From: Pseudoxanthomonas sp. X-1
GTDB lineage: Bacteria > Pseudomonadota > Gammaproteobacteria > Xanthomonadales > Xanthomonadaceae
NCBI RefSeq assembly: GCF_020042665.1
Contig: NZ_CP083376.1
Coordinates: 1,586,001-1,650,000, forward strand
DNA: 64,000 nucleotides
Direction of reading: 5' to 3'
Positions 22,465 to 30,119 of this stretch are shown in pieces (positions within the stretch are counted from its first letter, which is position 1; each line of letters starts with the position of its first letter). The notes beneath the pieces are model-generated. The model saw only the letters and a program-made list of their open reading frames with translations. It had not been told where the DNA came from and made no database searches. Made by a program: the position numbers and the translations under genes.

Positions 22465-22737
22465 GGCGAGTTGGCAACGCCCTGCGGGCCCGCAATCGAA
22501 GAAAGAAATGGCGGTTATCCGACGCCGCCGTACTGCAGCGGACATGCCTGCGAGGACATCGGCTGGCGGCAGGTGCGCTGGCCGGATTCGCCCCTACAGT
22601 CGGCGCAGGCGATGGCGCTCAACCATTCGAGCCGGAGCGCCACGACGTCGCGACCCGCGGTAGGACATGGCCCGGCTGGCGGATGGCAGCTGCCGTCCGG
22701 CAGCGGCCCGCTCTCCTTCGCGAAATCGCCGCGGACG

Positions 22738-22893
22738 CTATGGGAGCGTCGGTTCGTTCGGGGAGGAGGCTTCGACCGGCTTGGGCAGCACGGCCTGGCG
22801 GTATTGGGACCGTGGAAGCGCGACCGCGGATTTGCGGCGCGCGGGCCGCCGATCCTGTCGCGGCGTCGACTGTCGATCGTGACCCTTTGCCAT
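22738..22893 (-). CDS. Small basic protein, 51 residues
   Basis: A short frame starts ATG at 22893 with GGGAG eight bases ahead. It encodes MAKGHDRQSTPRQDRRPARR, then a tail containing YRQAVLPKPVEA and ending NEPTLP. The first half is strongly basic and the second Pro-rich, so it is probably disordered. I do not recognise it. It sits alone between the tetR operators and the prophage, antisense to longer meaningless frames. The good ribosome site is the main reason to list it. Confidence 0.45.
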   Translation of the reverse strand: MAKGHDRQSTPRQDRRPARRKSAVALPRSQYRQAVLPKPVEASSPNEPTLP

Positions 22894-23026
22894 GACGTGA
22901 TCTCCCACCGTCCAGCCAACGACCGTAATGGAGCGTCATGTCCATCGCGTGACGCTCCTGCACCGTGGGGCCAGCATCGGGACGCGTGATCGTCCCCACC
23001 GCGCAGGGAAACGAAACGCTGTAATG

Positions 23027-23055
23027 AAAAAGGCCTCGCATCGCTGCAAGGCCTT
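23027..23055 (-). terminator. Rho-independent terminator of the tRNA-Phe transcript
   Basis: Read on the minus strand, arms AAGGCCT and AGGCCTT (23049-23055 and 23030-23036) enclose a loop that itself can pair (GCA/TGC), and a run of T follows. It lies 29 bp beyond the tRNA 3' end, so it is the original host terminator of the tRNA gene, now separated from the 5' part by the prophage. Confidence 0.85.
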
Positions 23056-23084
23056 GTTCCGTAACGCTTAGATCGCCACCAAGG

Positions 23085-23131
23085 TGGTGGCCGGGGAGGG
23101 AATCGAACCCCCGACACAGGGATTTTCAATC
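23085..23131 (-). other. attL: displaced 3' half of tRNA-Phe
   Basis: On the minus strand these 47 bases run from the anticodon loop (GATTGAAAATC, anticodon GAA) through the variable region, T-arm (GGTTCGATTCC) and acceptor GGCCACCA. Immediately upstream, where the 5' anticodon stem should read CAGGGA, the sequence changes to unrelated phage DNA. This is the remnant left when an integrase uses a tRNA 3' half as its core site. The intact gene should be rebuilt at the other prophage end, beyond this window. Confidence 0.9.
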
Positions 23132-23252
23132 AGAGATTCGCGGGACCATCATCCCCTTCTCGGTCAACCGCTTGCGCCAGGAGCGCGGTCAAAATTCGGG
23201 CGTCCGAGACGCCACGTAAGCCGTTGTTTCGCCTGGGCGCCGAGAGGCGTTT

Positions 23253-24278
23253 TTAGCGCGCCGCGGCGACCTTCCGGGGCAGCCGGTTGTAGATCCGCTC
23301 GAAGGTGCGGCGGTCCATGTGGCCCAGCAGATTCCAGTCCCGGCCATCGCTGCCGGCCTTGGCCCGCAGGTCGTTGAAGGTGAAGGTGCGCAGGACCACG
23401 CCGTCCTTCTTCGCCTGCTCAAGCGCCCGCGCGCGCGCCCGGTGCCAGAGCGTCCGGAAGCCGCTCCCGGTGTAGGGCTTGCCGTCCTCGGTGGAGAGCA
23501 GCACCAGGGGGATGAAGTCCCGCGTGCCGACGGCCTCGACCACGGCCCGGCGCAGCCCATCCGACCAGCCGATGACCAGGCCGGCGCCGGTCTTGCTGGT
23601 GCCCACCGTCAGGCCGTCGTCGCCGAAGTCGCTGCGCCGCACGCGCAGCAGGTCTCCCTGGCGCAGGCCGGTCACGGCCGCCAGCAGCATCGCGGCGCGC
23701 ACGATCGGGGTGGCCTGGGCGTAGACCAGGTTGAACTCGGCGTCGGTCACGTAGCGCGTGCGCGGCTTCTCCTTGAACGGATCGAGGAAGCGCACCGGGT
23801 TGTCCTTCAGGACGCCGGCGTTCACGGCCAGCTTGAACGCCTCATAGAGGCACGTCCGCTCACGGTTGGCCTGGGTCTTGCCGCTCTGGCCGCGCGCGTC
23901 GCGCCAGCGGTACAGCATCGGCACGTCGACGTCCTCGATGCGGACCTTGGCCCAGATGGGCCTGAGGTTCGCGATCCGGCGCTGGTAGTCGGTCGCGGTC
24001 GATTGGGCCAGGTCGCCGTCCTTGACCCTGCCGACCGTGACGCTCAGCAGGCCATCCAGCAAGTCGCCCACGGTCGTGGCGCCTTCCCGCCCGGCCTCTC
24101 CCCACGTCGTGCGCCAAGCGCTCAGCAGGGCGTCCAGGTCGGCGTAGGTCTTGCGCTGCATCTTCGGCTTGCCGTTGGCGTCCACGCCCGCCGGGTGCAG
24201 CATGAAGAGCTTCCCGTTCTTCGCGTCTCGGTAGCAGTAGGACGGGAGACCTGTGTGCTTTGACCGCGGGCGCGCCAT
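23253..24278 (-). CDS. int: Tyrosine-recombinase integrase
   Basis: A protein of 341 residues. It catalyses integration and excision at the tRNA-Phe site that lies 120 bp away. An N-terminal arm-binding and SAM-like core domain (about 60-165) precedes the catalytic domain. The expected residues are R206 (TGLRQGDLLRVRR), K229 (TSKTGAGL), R305 in FTFNDLR, where the usual first His is Asn302, H320 (LLGHM) and the nucleophile Y330 (ERIYNRL). The His-to-Asn change in the HxxR box is a common tolerated variant. Its start overlaps the DUF4224 stop by one base (TGATG). It is the last gene of the leftward early operon. Confidence 0.96.
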   Translation of the reverse strand: MARPRSKHTGLPSYCYRDAKNGKLFMLHPAGVDANGKPKMQRKTYADLDALLSAWRTTWGEAGREGATTVGDLLDGLLSVTVGRVKDGDLAQSTATDYQRRIANLRPIWAKVRIEDVDVPMLYRWRDARGQSGKTQANRERTCLYEAFKLAVNAGVLKDNPVRFLDPFKEKPRTRYVTDAEFNLVYAQATPIVRAAMLLAAVTGLRQGDLLRVRRSDFGDDGLTVGTSKTGAGLVIGWSDGLRRAVVEAVGTRDFIPLVLLSTEDGKPYTGSGFRTLWHRARARALEQAKKDGVVLRTFTFNDLRAKAGSDGRDWNLLGHMDRRTFERIYNRLPRKVAAAR

Positions 24279-24514
24279 CAGCCGGCCTTCTTCAGCAGAT
24301 CCAGTCGGGGTTCGGTTTTCGCGCGCGTGCGCGTCACGGTGCCGCTGGGCATCATCTTGGCATGGTAGGCGGCGCGCAGCACCTTGACCTTGCCGTCAGC
24401 GCCGAGAACCGCCGGCACACCGAGCTGTAGGAACCAGGCCATCTGCTTCACCTTGTGGTGCGCGCCGCTGGCCTCCTGGATCTCGGCCGGCGTGAGGTGG
24501 GTTGACTCGCTCAT
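24278..24514 (-). CDS. DUF4224 protein, likely excision/integration accessory factor
   Basis: A protein of 78 residues that matches the short DUF4224 family: LTPAEIQEASGAHHKVKQMA then WFLQLGVPAVLGADGKVKVL. Members are found almost always next to phage integrases and have a winged-helix-like start, so a recombination directionality role is plausible but unproven. It overlaps the integrase start by one base and the J-domain gene stop by four bases. Confidence 0.85.
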   Translation of the reverse strand: MSESTHLTPAEIQEASGAHHKVKQMAWFLQLGVPAVLGADGKVKVLRAAYHAKMMPSGTVTRTRAKTEPRLDLLKKAG

Positions 24515-25104
24515 GCTCGCCCTTCCTTCACTGCCTGCTCGTAGGCGGTCTGGACCGCACGGAAGTCTTCCGGCTTGCCGCCGCGGTCCGGGTGATGGCG
24601 CGCGCGCAGGCGTTGATACTGAGCCCTGATGTCAGACGCAGACGCTTCAGGGAACACGTCCAGCACCTGCCACCAGGTTCGAACGTCGGCCGGCGCGGCC
24701 AACTGGGCGAAGCCAGTGAACGCGCGCTCCATCATGTCCGAGGCGCCCCACCGCTCGATGCCGCGCAGCGCCTCGATCGTCTTCCGGATCGCTTGGGTGT
24801 TGGCCTCGACGGTCGCGTATCGGTCGCAGGCGAAGCACATCTGTTGGCCCTTGTAGCCGAAGTAGACGGCGATCCCCGGGTCTTCGATGCGCGGCTGCTG
24901 GGCGTAGGGGAGTCCGTCGCGGCGCAGTACCATGTTGCTGGACAGCACCGGCAGCCTGCCGCCCATGCGGCCGATCTCGGCCATCAGGCCGTCACGCGCC
25001 TTGGCGAAAGCGGTGTCGAAGCTGCCGCGCTCGCGGCGATTCGCAGGCGTGCGCTTCCAGCCGGCTGGCCACTGCAAGGGGAATGCGTCAACGGCCATCA
25101 CCAC
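24511..25104 (-). CDS. J-domain (DnaJ-like) phage protein
   Basis: A protein of 197 residues. The C-terminal 60 residues form a J domain: WWQVLDVFPEASASDIRAQY then LRARHHPDRGGKPEDFRAVQ, with the invariant HPD that stimulates the Hsp70 ATPase. The N-terminal part (about 1-135; WKRTPANRRERGSFDTAFAK, GIAVYFGYKGQQMCFACDRY) is a conserved phage segment with no known role and a CFAC pair. J proteins recruit DnaK. Lambda uses host DnaJ/K to release helicase loaders, so this one may redirect DnaK during replication or excision. That is inference. The start is at 25104 or two codons in, at 25098. Confidence 0.88.
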   Translation of the reverse strand: MVMAVDAFPLQWPAGWKRTPANRRERGSFDTAFAKARDGLMAEIGRMGGRLPVLSSNMVLRRDGLPYAQQPRIEDPGIAVYFGYKGQQMCFACDRYATVEANTQAIRKTIEALRGIERWGASDMMERAFTGFAQLAAPADVRTWWQVLDVFPEASASDIRAQYQRLRARHHPDRGGKPEDFRAVQTAYEQAVKEGRA

Positions 25105-25405
25105 CCTCCCGCGCGGCCCTCGCCGCGTCGATTGCTGCGTCGAGTTCAGGACCGTGAGCCTCTTGCCAATCGAAGCCCAGGTTGAAATTCACGCATGCCT
25201 CCGCATCACAGCTGCTACTCAGTGACCGAAGCCACCTGTAGCGCTCCGCATCGCGCTTCAACCCGCGCAGGTAGTCCTCAAGCTCGTCTTGCATCCGGGT
25301 TCCGTTGTCGCCGCAGGCCGTGCGCATGCGGGACAGCAGCGCCAGGGCAGAGAAGGATTCATCGCGCCGAAGGTCGCATTCGGGGCAAGGCATCTTGTCA
25401 CTCAT
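25088..25405 (-). CDS. Hypothetical phage protein with N-terminal CxxC
   Basis: A protein of 105 residues. It starts MSDKMPCPECDLRRDESFSA, a probable half zinc knuckle. A helical middle follows (MQDELEDYLRGLKRDAERYR), then a C-terminal segment FDWQEAHGPELDAAIDAARA. The ATG at 25405 overlaps the upstream stop by eight bases. No family recognised. Confidence 0.7.
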   Translation of the reverse strand: MSDKMPCPECDLRRDESFSALALLSRMRTACGDNGTRMQDELEDYLRGLKRDAERYRWLRSLSSSCDAEACVNFNLGFDWQEAHGPELDAAIDAARAAREGGDGR

Positions 25406-25685
25406 CGCTGCTGGCCTCCTGTTGTGCGCGGCGCGCCTCCGCATTTTTCATGCGGCGATACAACTCGCTGGCGAATCGTTTCGACACGCTGTCGTAGCTC
25501 GTTTCGTTCACCGCAGTTAGCGCCGACATCAGCATGTCGTCGGGGCTGTGGATGGCGGCCGCTGGGATGATGGTCACCACCTCGCTTGGGGTATCGACCT
25601 CCACCGCCACGACACCGATTGCTTCCATCCGCGCGCGGTCTTCGCTCGATAGCTGACCGCGCGGGAAAACGATCACCTGGCTCAC
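25398..25685 (-). CDS. Hypothetical phage protein, GTG start
   Basis: A protein of 95 residues, beginning VSQVIVFPRGQLSSEDRARM. The GTG at 25685 is chosen because it gives the GTGA four-base overlap with the upstream stop that is seen throughout this operon. The C-terminal half is helical (YDSVSKRFASELYRRMKNAE). A pattern of beta strands with a charged helical tail is visible; the function is unknown. Confidence 0.7.
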   Translation of the reverse strand: MSQVIVFPRGQLSSEDRARMEAIGVVAVEVDTPSEVVTIIPAAAIHSPDDMLMSALTAVNETSYDSVSKRFASELYRRMKNAEARRAQQEASSDE

Positions 25686-25936
25686 GCCCCATCTCCATTC
25701 CCAAGCTGGGCGGCGCACTTCGGGCAGGTCGCGGTGCGGTCACGGTGGATGAGCCATCCCACGCGACGCGCCTGCGCCCGCGCGCCCTCTCCGCTCTCCG
25801 ACGTGTAGCTGTGCGGGAATTCCCCATGCCGGTGCTGCGCGCTCTCGTACTTGCAGTACAGGTCGAGGGAGTAGCAGCCGGCGTAGTTGACAGGGTTGGC
25901 CTTCAGCCTGGGCACAAGCCGCATTGCGCTAACCAT
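25682..25936 (-). CDS. Hypothetical phage protein with zinc-ribbon-like end
   Basis: A protein of 84 residues. Cys pairs are spread as AGCYSLDLYCKY near residue 20 and CPKC near residue 72 (TATCPKCAAQL), which could form one zinc site around a charged loop. It overlaps neighbours by 8 and 4 bases. An in-frame ATG four codons in (25924) is an alternative start. Confidence 0.65.
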   Translation of the reverse strand: MVSAMRLVPRLKANPVNYAGCYSLDLYCKYESAQHRHGEFPHSYTSESGEGARAQARRVGWLIHRDRTATCPKCAAQLGNGDGA

Positions 25937-26258
25937 TCCGCACCTCCCCGGCCTGGGCGGCGATGGCGGCTCGGAAACCGGCGTAGAACGCTTTCCGCTC
26001 CGCTGCGAGGTAGTTGAACTCGTTTCCTCGCTGTTCGTTCAGAAACAGCTGAAATCGAGGTTCAATATCCTTGTCAGTCGTCGAAGCTGTGGCAACGTGC
26101 CATCCGGAAACGCCCCATGACGCTTGGCAATACTGGCAATAGCGCACTTGCCCGCCAGGGATCGCTTGGAACTGCGTAACCCCCTTCTTATGGCACTCAG
26201 GGCAAACGGCGCGCTTGGGCTTGCGGCTGCCGTAACCCTGACCGGCACGAACGCCCAT
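25929..26258 (-). CDS. Zinc-ribbon hypothetical phage protein
   Basis: A protein of 109 residues. The N-terminus is basic, then a treble-clef or ribbon pattern follows: CPECHKKGVTQFQAI...YCQYC. This is typical of phage nucleic-acid-associated small proteins. The C-terminal half is helical (LAAERKAFYAGFRAAIAAQA). The ATG at 26258 shares one base with the upstream stop. No specific family recognised. Confidence 0.7.
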   Translation of the reverse strand: MGVRAGQGYGSRKPKRAVCPECHKKGVTQFQAIPGGQVRYCQYCQASWGVSGWHVATASTTDKDIEPRFQLFLNEQRGNEFNYLAAERKAFYAGFRAAIAAQAGEVRNG

Positions 26259-26992
26259 CACGCACCACCCTTTGCCTGGACGGCGATGGCGGCGTCGGTC
26301 CCGATCAGCCTGCGCAAGGCCCAGCGAGCCTTCGCGGCTTCGCCCATCGTGTAGCCGGGCTGGTCGTCGGGTAGTGCCTGCAGCACGTCCAGCGCATTGG
26401 ACAGGGCGTCGAAGTCGGCCGCCTCGACGTTGTGGCTGTCTCCTATGTCCTCCGAGTCGTCGGCCAGACACCAGGCTTTGTAGGCCAGGTCCAGCAGGGC
26501 CTCAATGACATGGCGCTCCTGGGCCGTCAGCGCATCCCCATGGGGCGCGGGCGGGGCGGCATCGGCGCACGCCCGTCCGAAAGCGAGCCAATCGTCCGGC
26601 GTTATGGGCTGGCAGGCTACGATCTTTGCAGGCACGCCAGAGTTGCGAAACACACGTGCGATCACTTCATCGCCCACACCCGGCGCAGGGGCGGCGGCCT
26701 TGGCGTTCAGGGATGCGAGGGCGTCAGCAGCTTGACGCAGGTCGCCCGGCTCTAGCGTGGTAAGAACGTCCACCGACTTTAGTGCGAGCGCTTGCTCGAT
26801 GTTGTCTGCGGCCAGCCGCACGAAGCGCACCAGCTCGCTCTGGTCGACGGCGGTGGGCGGCGAGGGGGCGGCGGCTAGCATGGCATCGTGGAGCGACTGG
26901 GCATCAGGATACGCGCCGGTGTCGTTCGCATAGACCGCTTCCATTTCGGCCGTAACGGTGCGCGGCACCAGCACCCACTCGTTGTCAGTCAT
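26258..26992 (-). CDS. Hypothetical phage protein, 244 residues
   Basis: The N-terminus WVLVPRTVTAEMEAVYANDT resembles a module found at the start of many variable early phage proteins. The rest is helical and Ala-rich (LLDLAYKAWCLADDSEDIGD; LDVLQALPDDQPGYTMGEAA). No catalytic motif is visible. It lies two bases after the stop-start junction with the 73-residue gene and is the largest unknown of the distal early operon. Confidence 0.75.
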   Translation of the reverse strand: MTDNEWVLVPRTVTAEMEAVYANDTGAYPDAQSLHDAMLAAAPSPPTAVDQSELVRFVRLAADNIEQALALKSVDVLTTLEPGDLRQAADALASLNAKAAAPAPGVGDEVIARVFRNSGVPAKIVACQPITPDDWLAFGRACADAAPPAPHGDALTAQERHVIEALLDLAYKAWCLADDSEDIGDSHNVEAADFDALSNALDVLQALPDDQPGYTMGEAAKARWALRRLIGTDAAIAVQAKGGA

Positions 26993-26993
26993 G

Positions 26994-27215
26994 TCACTCT
27001 CCCTTGAGGGCTTGGCGGAGTTCTTCGGAGCAATGCACCTGCATGCCGCTTGTGTAGTGAGTCACTTCGGCTGTCTTGTCCCACTCATCCGCCAGCGCCT
27101 CCACACGGGCGAGGCGGTCGATGCGTGCCTTGACCGCCTGCCACACCTCGGGAGAGATCGTGGGGAAGCCGTCGATGGCGTCCTGGATCGTGTCCAGCAG
27201 TTCCTCGTCATTCAC
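26994..27215 (-). CDS. Hypothetical phage protein, 73 residues, GTG start
   Basis: An acidic helical protein (MNDEELLDTIQDAIDGFPTI then SPEVWQAVKARIDRLARVEA). It starts at GTG 27215 with the four-base GTGA overlap to the homing endonuclease stop. Family unknown. Confidence 0.7.
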   Translation of the reverse strand: MNDEELLDTIQDAIDGFPTISPEVWQAVKARIDRLARVEALADEWDKTAEVTHYTSGMQVHCSEELRQALKGE

Positions 27216-27793
27216 GGCTGCGGCTCCTTGAGGGCAATGGTTGAGGGTCTCGGATACTTGAGGGTTGTTTTGTAGGAAGCCTCATCCTCCAATGAGAGCC
27301 ACTTGAGTCCGCCATGCAGCTTCCGCTTCCCACTAACGCATTGGCTTATCTTTCCGCTGTCGAATCCGAACTCCTCAGCGGATGCCATTGACGGGTACTC
27401 GGCGATCTTCTCTCCAGTTACTTGGTCGTAGCAGGCCACCCTCTTTCTCAAGTGGCCGAGAAGGTAGATCGCATGCAGTTGGTTGTAGCTTCGGCTACAC
27501 CACTCCAGGTTGCCGGGAGTGTTGTTTAGTGGGTCTCCGTCGATGTGGTTGCATTCCTGCTTCCCTTGCGGAGGGCCGTGGAAAGCCTCGCAAACGATTC
27601 TATGGACTCCCATGTTCTTGCCCTTTCCGGCTCTATATAGCGAAACGAATTGCCGCCCAGTGCTCTGCAGATGGCTCTTGATGATTTGTTGCTTCCGGAT
27701 TGAAAAGATGCGCCCAGCGCTGGAGACGCGATAAAGACCCTCCCAGCCAGGTATGTCTCGCCACTCCTCCACCGCTTCGTCTGGGATGTGCAT
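27212..27793 (-). CDS. HNH homing endonuclease with NUMOD4 domain
   Basis: A protein of 193 residues. The N-terminal NUMOD4 module reads EEWRDIPGWEGLYRVSSAGR (DNA binding). An HNH core follows with VHRIVCEAFHGPPQGKQECN then HIDGDPLNNTPGNLEWCS. A NUMOD1/IENR-like tail (ASAEEFGFDSGKISQCVSGK) gives sequence recognition. These are free-standing mobile nucleases that move into phage genomes and cut alleles lacking them. It sits one base behind the ssb stop in the early operon. Its lower G+C and different codon use fit recent arrival. Confidence 0.92.
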   Translation of the reverse strand: MHIPDEAVEEWRDIPGWEGLYRVSSAGRIFSIRKQQIIKSHLQSTGRQFVSLYRAGKGKNMGVHRIVCEAFHGPPQGKQECNHIDGDPLNNTPGNLEWCSRSYNQLHAIYLLGHLRKRVACYDQVTGEKIAEYPSMASAEEFGFDSGKISQCVSGKRKLHGGLKWLSLEDEASYKTTLKYPRPSTIALKEPQP

Positions 27794-27794
27794 G

Positions 27795-28277
27795 TCACCA
27801 GCTCCCGCGGTTGGTTAGGAAGGGAATGTCGTCGTCGGTGAAGTAATCACGCGGCTGATCGGTCGCCCGCTGCGGCCTCTCACGCTGCGGAGCGCCGCCT
27901 CGGCTGCCGGTGGAGCTGGAGCGGCCTTGCTGCTGGCCGTCGCCACGTCCGCCGAGCATCTGCATCTCGTTGCACACGATGTCGGTGGTGTACTTCTCCA
28001 CGCCGTCCTGGCCGGTGTACTTGTCGTAGCGCAGCTCGCCCTCGACGTAGACCTGCGAACCCTTGCGCAGGTATTCACCGGCGATCTCACCGAGCTTCCC
28101 GAAGAACACCACACGGTGCCATTCGGTCCGCTCCTGCTGGTCTCCTTCTTTGTCCTTGCGGACGCTGGTGGTCGCCAGGCTGATCCGGGTGACGGCCATG
28201 CCGCTTTGCGTGTACTTAGTGTCCGGGTCATTGCCCAGGTTGCCCACCAGGATGACCTTGTTGATACCTCGGCTCAT
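27795..28277 (-). CDS. ssb: Single-stranded DNA-binding protein
   Basis: A protein of 160 residues. The OB fold is complete ([60 protein letters not shown]). A Gly/Gln/Arg-rich linker and an acidic end follow: [16 protein letters not shown]. The DDDIPF tip that recruits replication and repair proteins is present but is followed by seven extra residues, not at the very C-terminus as in host SSB. It acts with the neighbouring nuclease and RecA-like ATPase in phage recombination and replication. Confidence 0.96.
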   Translation of the reverse strand: MSRGINKVILVGNLGNDPDTKYTQSGMAVTRISLATTSVRKDKEGDQQERTEWHRVVFFGKLGEIAGEYLRKGSQVYVEGELRYDKYTGQDGVEKYTTDIVCNEMQMLGGRGDGQQQGRSSSTGSRGGAPQRERPQRATDQPRDYFTDDDIPFLTNRGSW

Positions 28278-28438
28278 CGTGCAATCGCCTCCAGGCGTTC
28301 GGCTTCTGTCATGTAGTGCGCGTATCGCGCGTCGTCTTCCGGGAACTGCTTGCGGGATGTCTCAGCGGCTTGGCGCCAGACTTCGGCCATGCGCTTGGGG
28401 TCATCCCGGAACAGGTCGGTCTGCTGGTCGTGGCGCAT
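28274..28438 (-). CDS. Small acidic-helical phage protein, 54 residues
   Basis: It reads [20 protein letters not shown], then [20 protein letters not shown], ending AERLEAIAR. It overlaps the ssb start by four bases (ATGA) and follows the nuclease stop by one base, so it is part of the recombination cassette. Too short for a family call. Confidence 0.65.
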   Translation of the reverse strand: MRHDQQTDLFRDDPKRMAEVWRQAAETSRKQFPEDDARYAHYMTEAERLEAIAR

Positions 28439-28439
28439 G

Positions 28440-29012
28440 TCAGGCGGCCTGTCGCAGATGCTGGTTGGCGAACTCGTAGTAGTCCGCAGCGAGGCGTTCG
28501 CAGTCCTGGCGCATGCCTGGGTAGCGGTATGCCTCCAAGGTCTGCGGCGGCGAGACCTCGTAGACCTGGTGGTCCACGCGCTTGACCACGAATACGTTCC
28601 AGCGGAATACGTCGGCCTCGAACAGATCCAAGTAGTAGCGCCACTGGTATCCGTCCAGATAACGCTCCGCGTCGAACCGGCTGGTGGTCTTGTGGTCGAT
28701 TACCCGCCGGCCCTGCAGACCGTCAACCTGTCCGGTGACGCGCAGAGGGCCATACATGCCGTATGACCGCAGCTCGCGAATCGTCGGCAATGCCAGATCG
28801 CAGTCGGGCAAAATGAATTTGTGACCCAGGGCCTCCATCTCGGTGTATTCGCCCGGAGCCGCATCCTCCAGCGCCTTGTGGAACGCCGTGCCGGCCAGCA
28901 TGGCTTCGGACGGGTTGTCCGTCGTCAGCCATTGCACCAACTGCTCAACGGTCTGTTCCTCGTCTTCCCGCCAGCGCCGGAAGCTCTCGATGTTGGAGAC
29001 CCGAGCCAGCAT
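28440..29012 (-). CDS. PD-(D/E)xK superfamily nuclease (phage RecB/Cas4-like exonuclease)
   Basis: A protein of 190 residues. The order of motifs fits the family: SEAMLAGTAFHKALEDAA (the GxxxH helix), VTGQVDGLQGRRVIDHKTTS (D...xDxK core), then YLDGYQWRYYLDLFEADVFR (QxxxY-type motif IV). Such enzymes are phage exonucleases or RecB-like nucleases for double-strand-end resection. The ATG at 29012 lies one base after the stop of the upstream ATPase. Position between ssb and a Sak4-like ATPase supports a role in recombination. Confidence 0.88.
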   Translation of the reverse strand: MLARVSNIESFRRWREDEEQTVEQLVQWLTTDNPSEAMLAGTAFHKALEDAAPGEYTEMEALGHKFILPDCDLALPTIRELRSYGMYGPLRVTGQVDGLQGRRVIDHKTTSRFDAERYLDGYQWRYYLDLFEADVFRWNVFVVKRVDHQVYEVSPPQTLEAYRYPGMRQDCERLAADYYEFANQHLRQAA

Positions 29013-29013
29013 G

Positions 29014-29913
29014 TCAGGCGGCTTGTGCGGCGGTGTAGTTGCCGGCCTTGCGGTCGGCAACAAAGCCCAACTTGGTGGCTCGGTCATGGATCAGCGCCTT
29101 GACGGCCTTGGGAGCCTCCTTCGCCTCGGCCACGAGCCCATTGATGCCTTCCAGATCCTCCACGTCGTTCAGTGACGCGCGCCACTTGTCCAACACTCCC
29201 TGCGCCTTGCGCTGGTCCTCTGTGAGCGCGTTGAGCTTCGCCTTGATCTCGGCGATGACCGTGGCCAGGAACGTGTCGAACTCCGGCGAGTCCTTCGGCG
29301 GCACCATGAGCGGGTCAAGCTGCCCCGGGTTCTTTCCGAACGCCGCATCGGTCGGGCTGAAGTTCAGCCAGCGCTTGCCATCACGGATGACCAGCCGGCC
29401 CATTGCGTCAGCCGCCTTGTAGATCTCGCCCTTACTGCCGCCCTGAACGTCCAGACGCTCGATGATTTCGTCACCGTTGCGCTGCTCGTCCATGTGGGCA
29501 ATCAGCACGACATCCTTGCCCAGCGTGTTGAGGTGCTTGAGCCAGGCAACGAACTCTGCCTTGAGGCTGCCGTAGCCCTGGAGCGTCAGCGCACCGCCGC
29601 GCCCCTTCTTGGCGTCTCGCCGGATGATGTCGGCCGTCAGGATGTCCAGCGCCCGGCCGGCAGTGTCCACGATGACGGTCTTATAGGCCGCCAGGTCGTC
29701 GTCGGTGATGCTGGCCACGTCAGTCCAAGAGGACACCCGCACCGTGTCCTTTCGATTGGCCGCGCGGTGGGCGCCCTGATCGAAGTCCAGCAGCAGCGGG
29801 GCTTCGGCAGTGAAGGCGAGGGAAGTCTTGCCGAGACCAGGCGCGGCATAGATGCACACGTTCAGGCGGTCAACGGTGATCGGATCGGTTGCGGCAGTGA
29901 TGCGAAGGGCCAT
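29014..29913 (-). CDS. RecA-like P-loop ATPase (Sak4-type phage recombination protein)
   Basis: A protein of 299 residues. A Walker A (CIYAAPGLGKTSLAF, about residues 20-34) is followed by LLLDFDQGAHRAANRKDTV. The Walker B-like strand is YKTVIVDTAGRALDIL and a motif C-like strand is VVLIAHMDEQRNGDE. This set is shared by the AAA_24/Sak4 single-strand annealing ATPases of phages, which work with a nuclease and SSB as here. The C-terminal third is Lys/Ala-rich and helical. A GGAG eight bases ahead of the ATG supports the start. Confidence 0.85.
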   Translation of the reverse strand: MALRITAATDPITVDRLNVCIYAAPGLGKTSLAFTAEAPLLLDFDQGAHRAANRKDTVRVSSWTDVASITDDDLAAYKTVIVDTAGRALDILTADIIRRDAKKGRGGALTLQGYGSLKAEFVAWLKHLNTLGKDVVLIAHMDEQRNGDEIIERLDVQGGSKGEIYKAADAMGRLVIRDGKRWLNFSPTDAAFGKNPGQLDPLMVPPKDSPEFDTFLATVIAEIKAKLNALTEDQRKAQGVLDKWRASLNDVEDLEGINGLVAEAKEAPKAVKALIHDRATKLGFVADRKAGNYTAAQAA

Positions 29914-29990
29914 TGTTAGAACTCCAATTGGCGTGTGGGTATAGGTGCCGGCCCTGAGGCGCCGCCGGCTGGCGTGGGAATTGGTGCCGG

Positions 29991-30119
29991 TTACGCTGTC
30001 CGGCGAGGTGTGAGGCGGCAGTGCCGCTGTAGCCTCCGATTTGGGTGGAGAGGGCCGGTGCTGATCTCCGGCTTTCGGATCTCCGAGAGCTTGTTCAGAG
30101 CCTGGGCTATGTCCGCCAC
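29991..30119 (-). CDS. Possible micro-protein, 42 residues, GTG start
   Basis: Within the 286-bp gap between the Sak4-like gene and the DUF551 gene, a GTG frame encodes VADIAQALNKLSEIRKPEIS, then a basic tail. The first half looks like a true amphipathic helix and the second does not. The ribosome site is weak. Nothing else coding is seen in 29914-30199. Confidence 0.3.
   Translation of the reverse strand: MADIAQALNKLSEIRKPEISTGPLHPNRRLQRHCRLTPRRTA

Noticed and set aside
22465..22737. Coding frames on both strands between the TetR operators and the small gene
   Set aside because: They lack ribosome sites and recognisable protein character, and are shadows of high G+C.
23238..23254. Plus-strand hairpin CGCC-GAGA-GGCG followed by five T near the integrase end
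   Set aside because: The stem is only four base pairs, and it points into the integrase gene on the opposite strand; too weak to call a terminator.
23085..23260. Complete tRNA-Phe gene at the prophage edge
   Set aside because: Only the 3' half from the anticodon loop on is present; the 5' strand of the anticodon stem is replaced by phage sequence.
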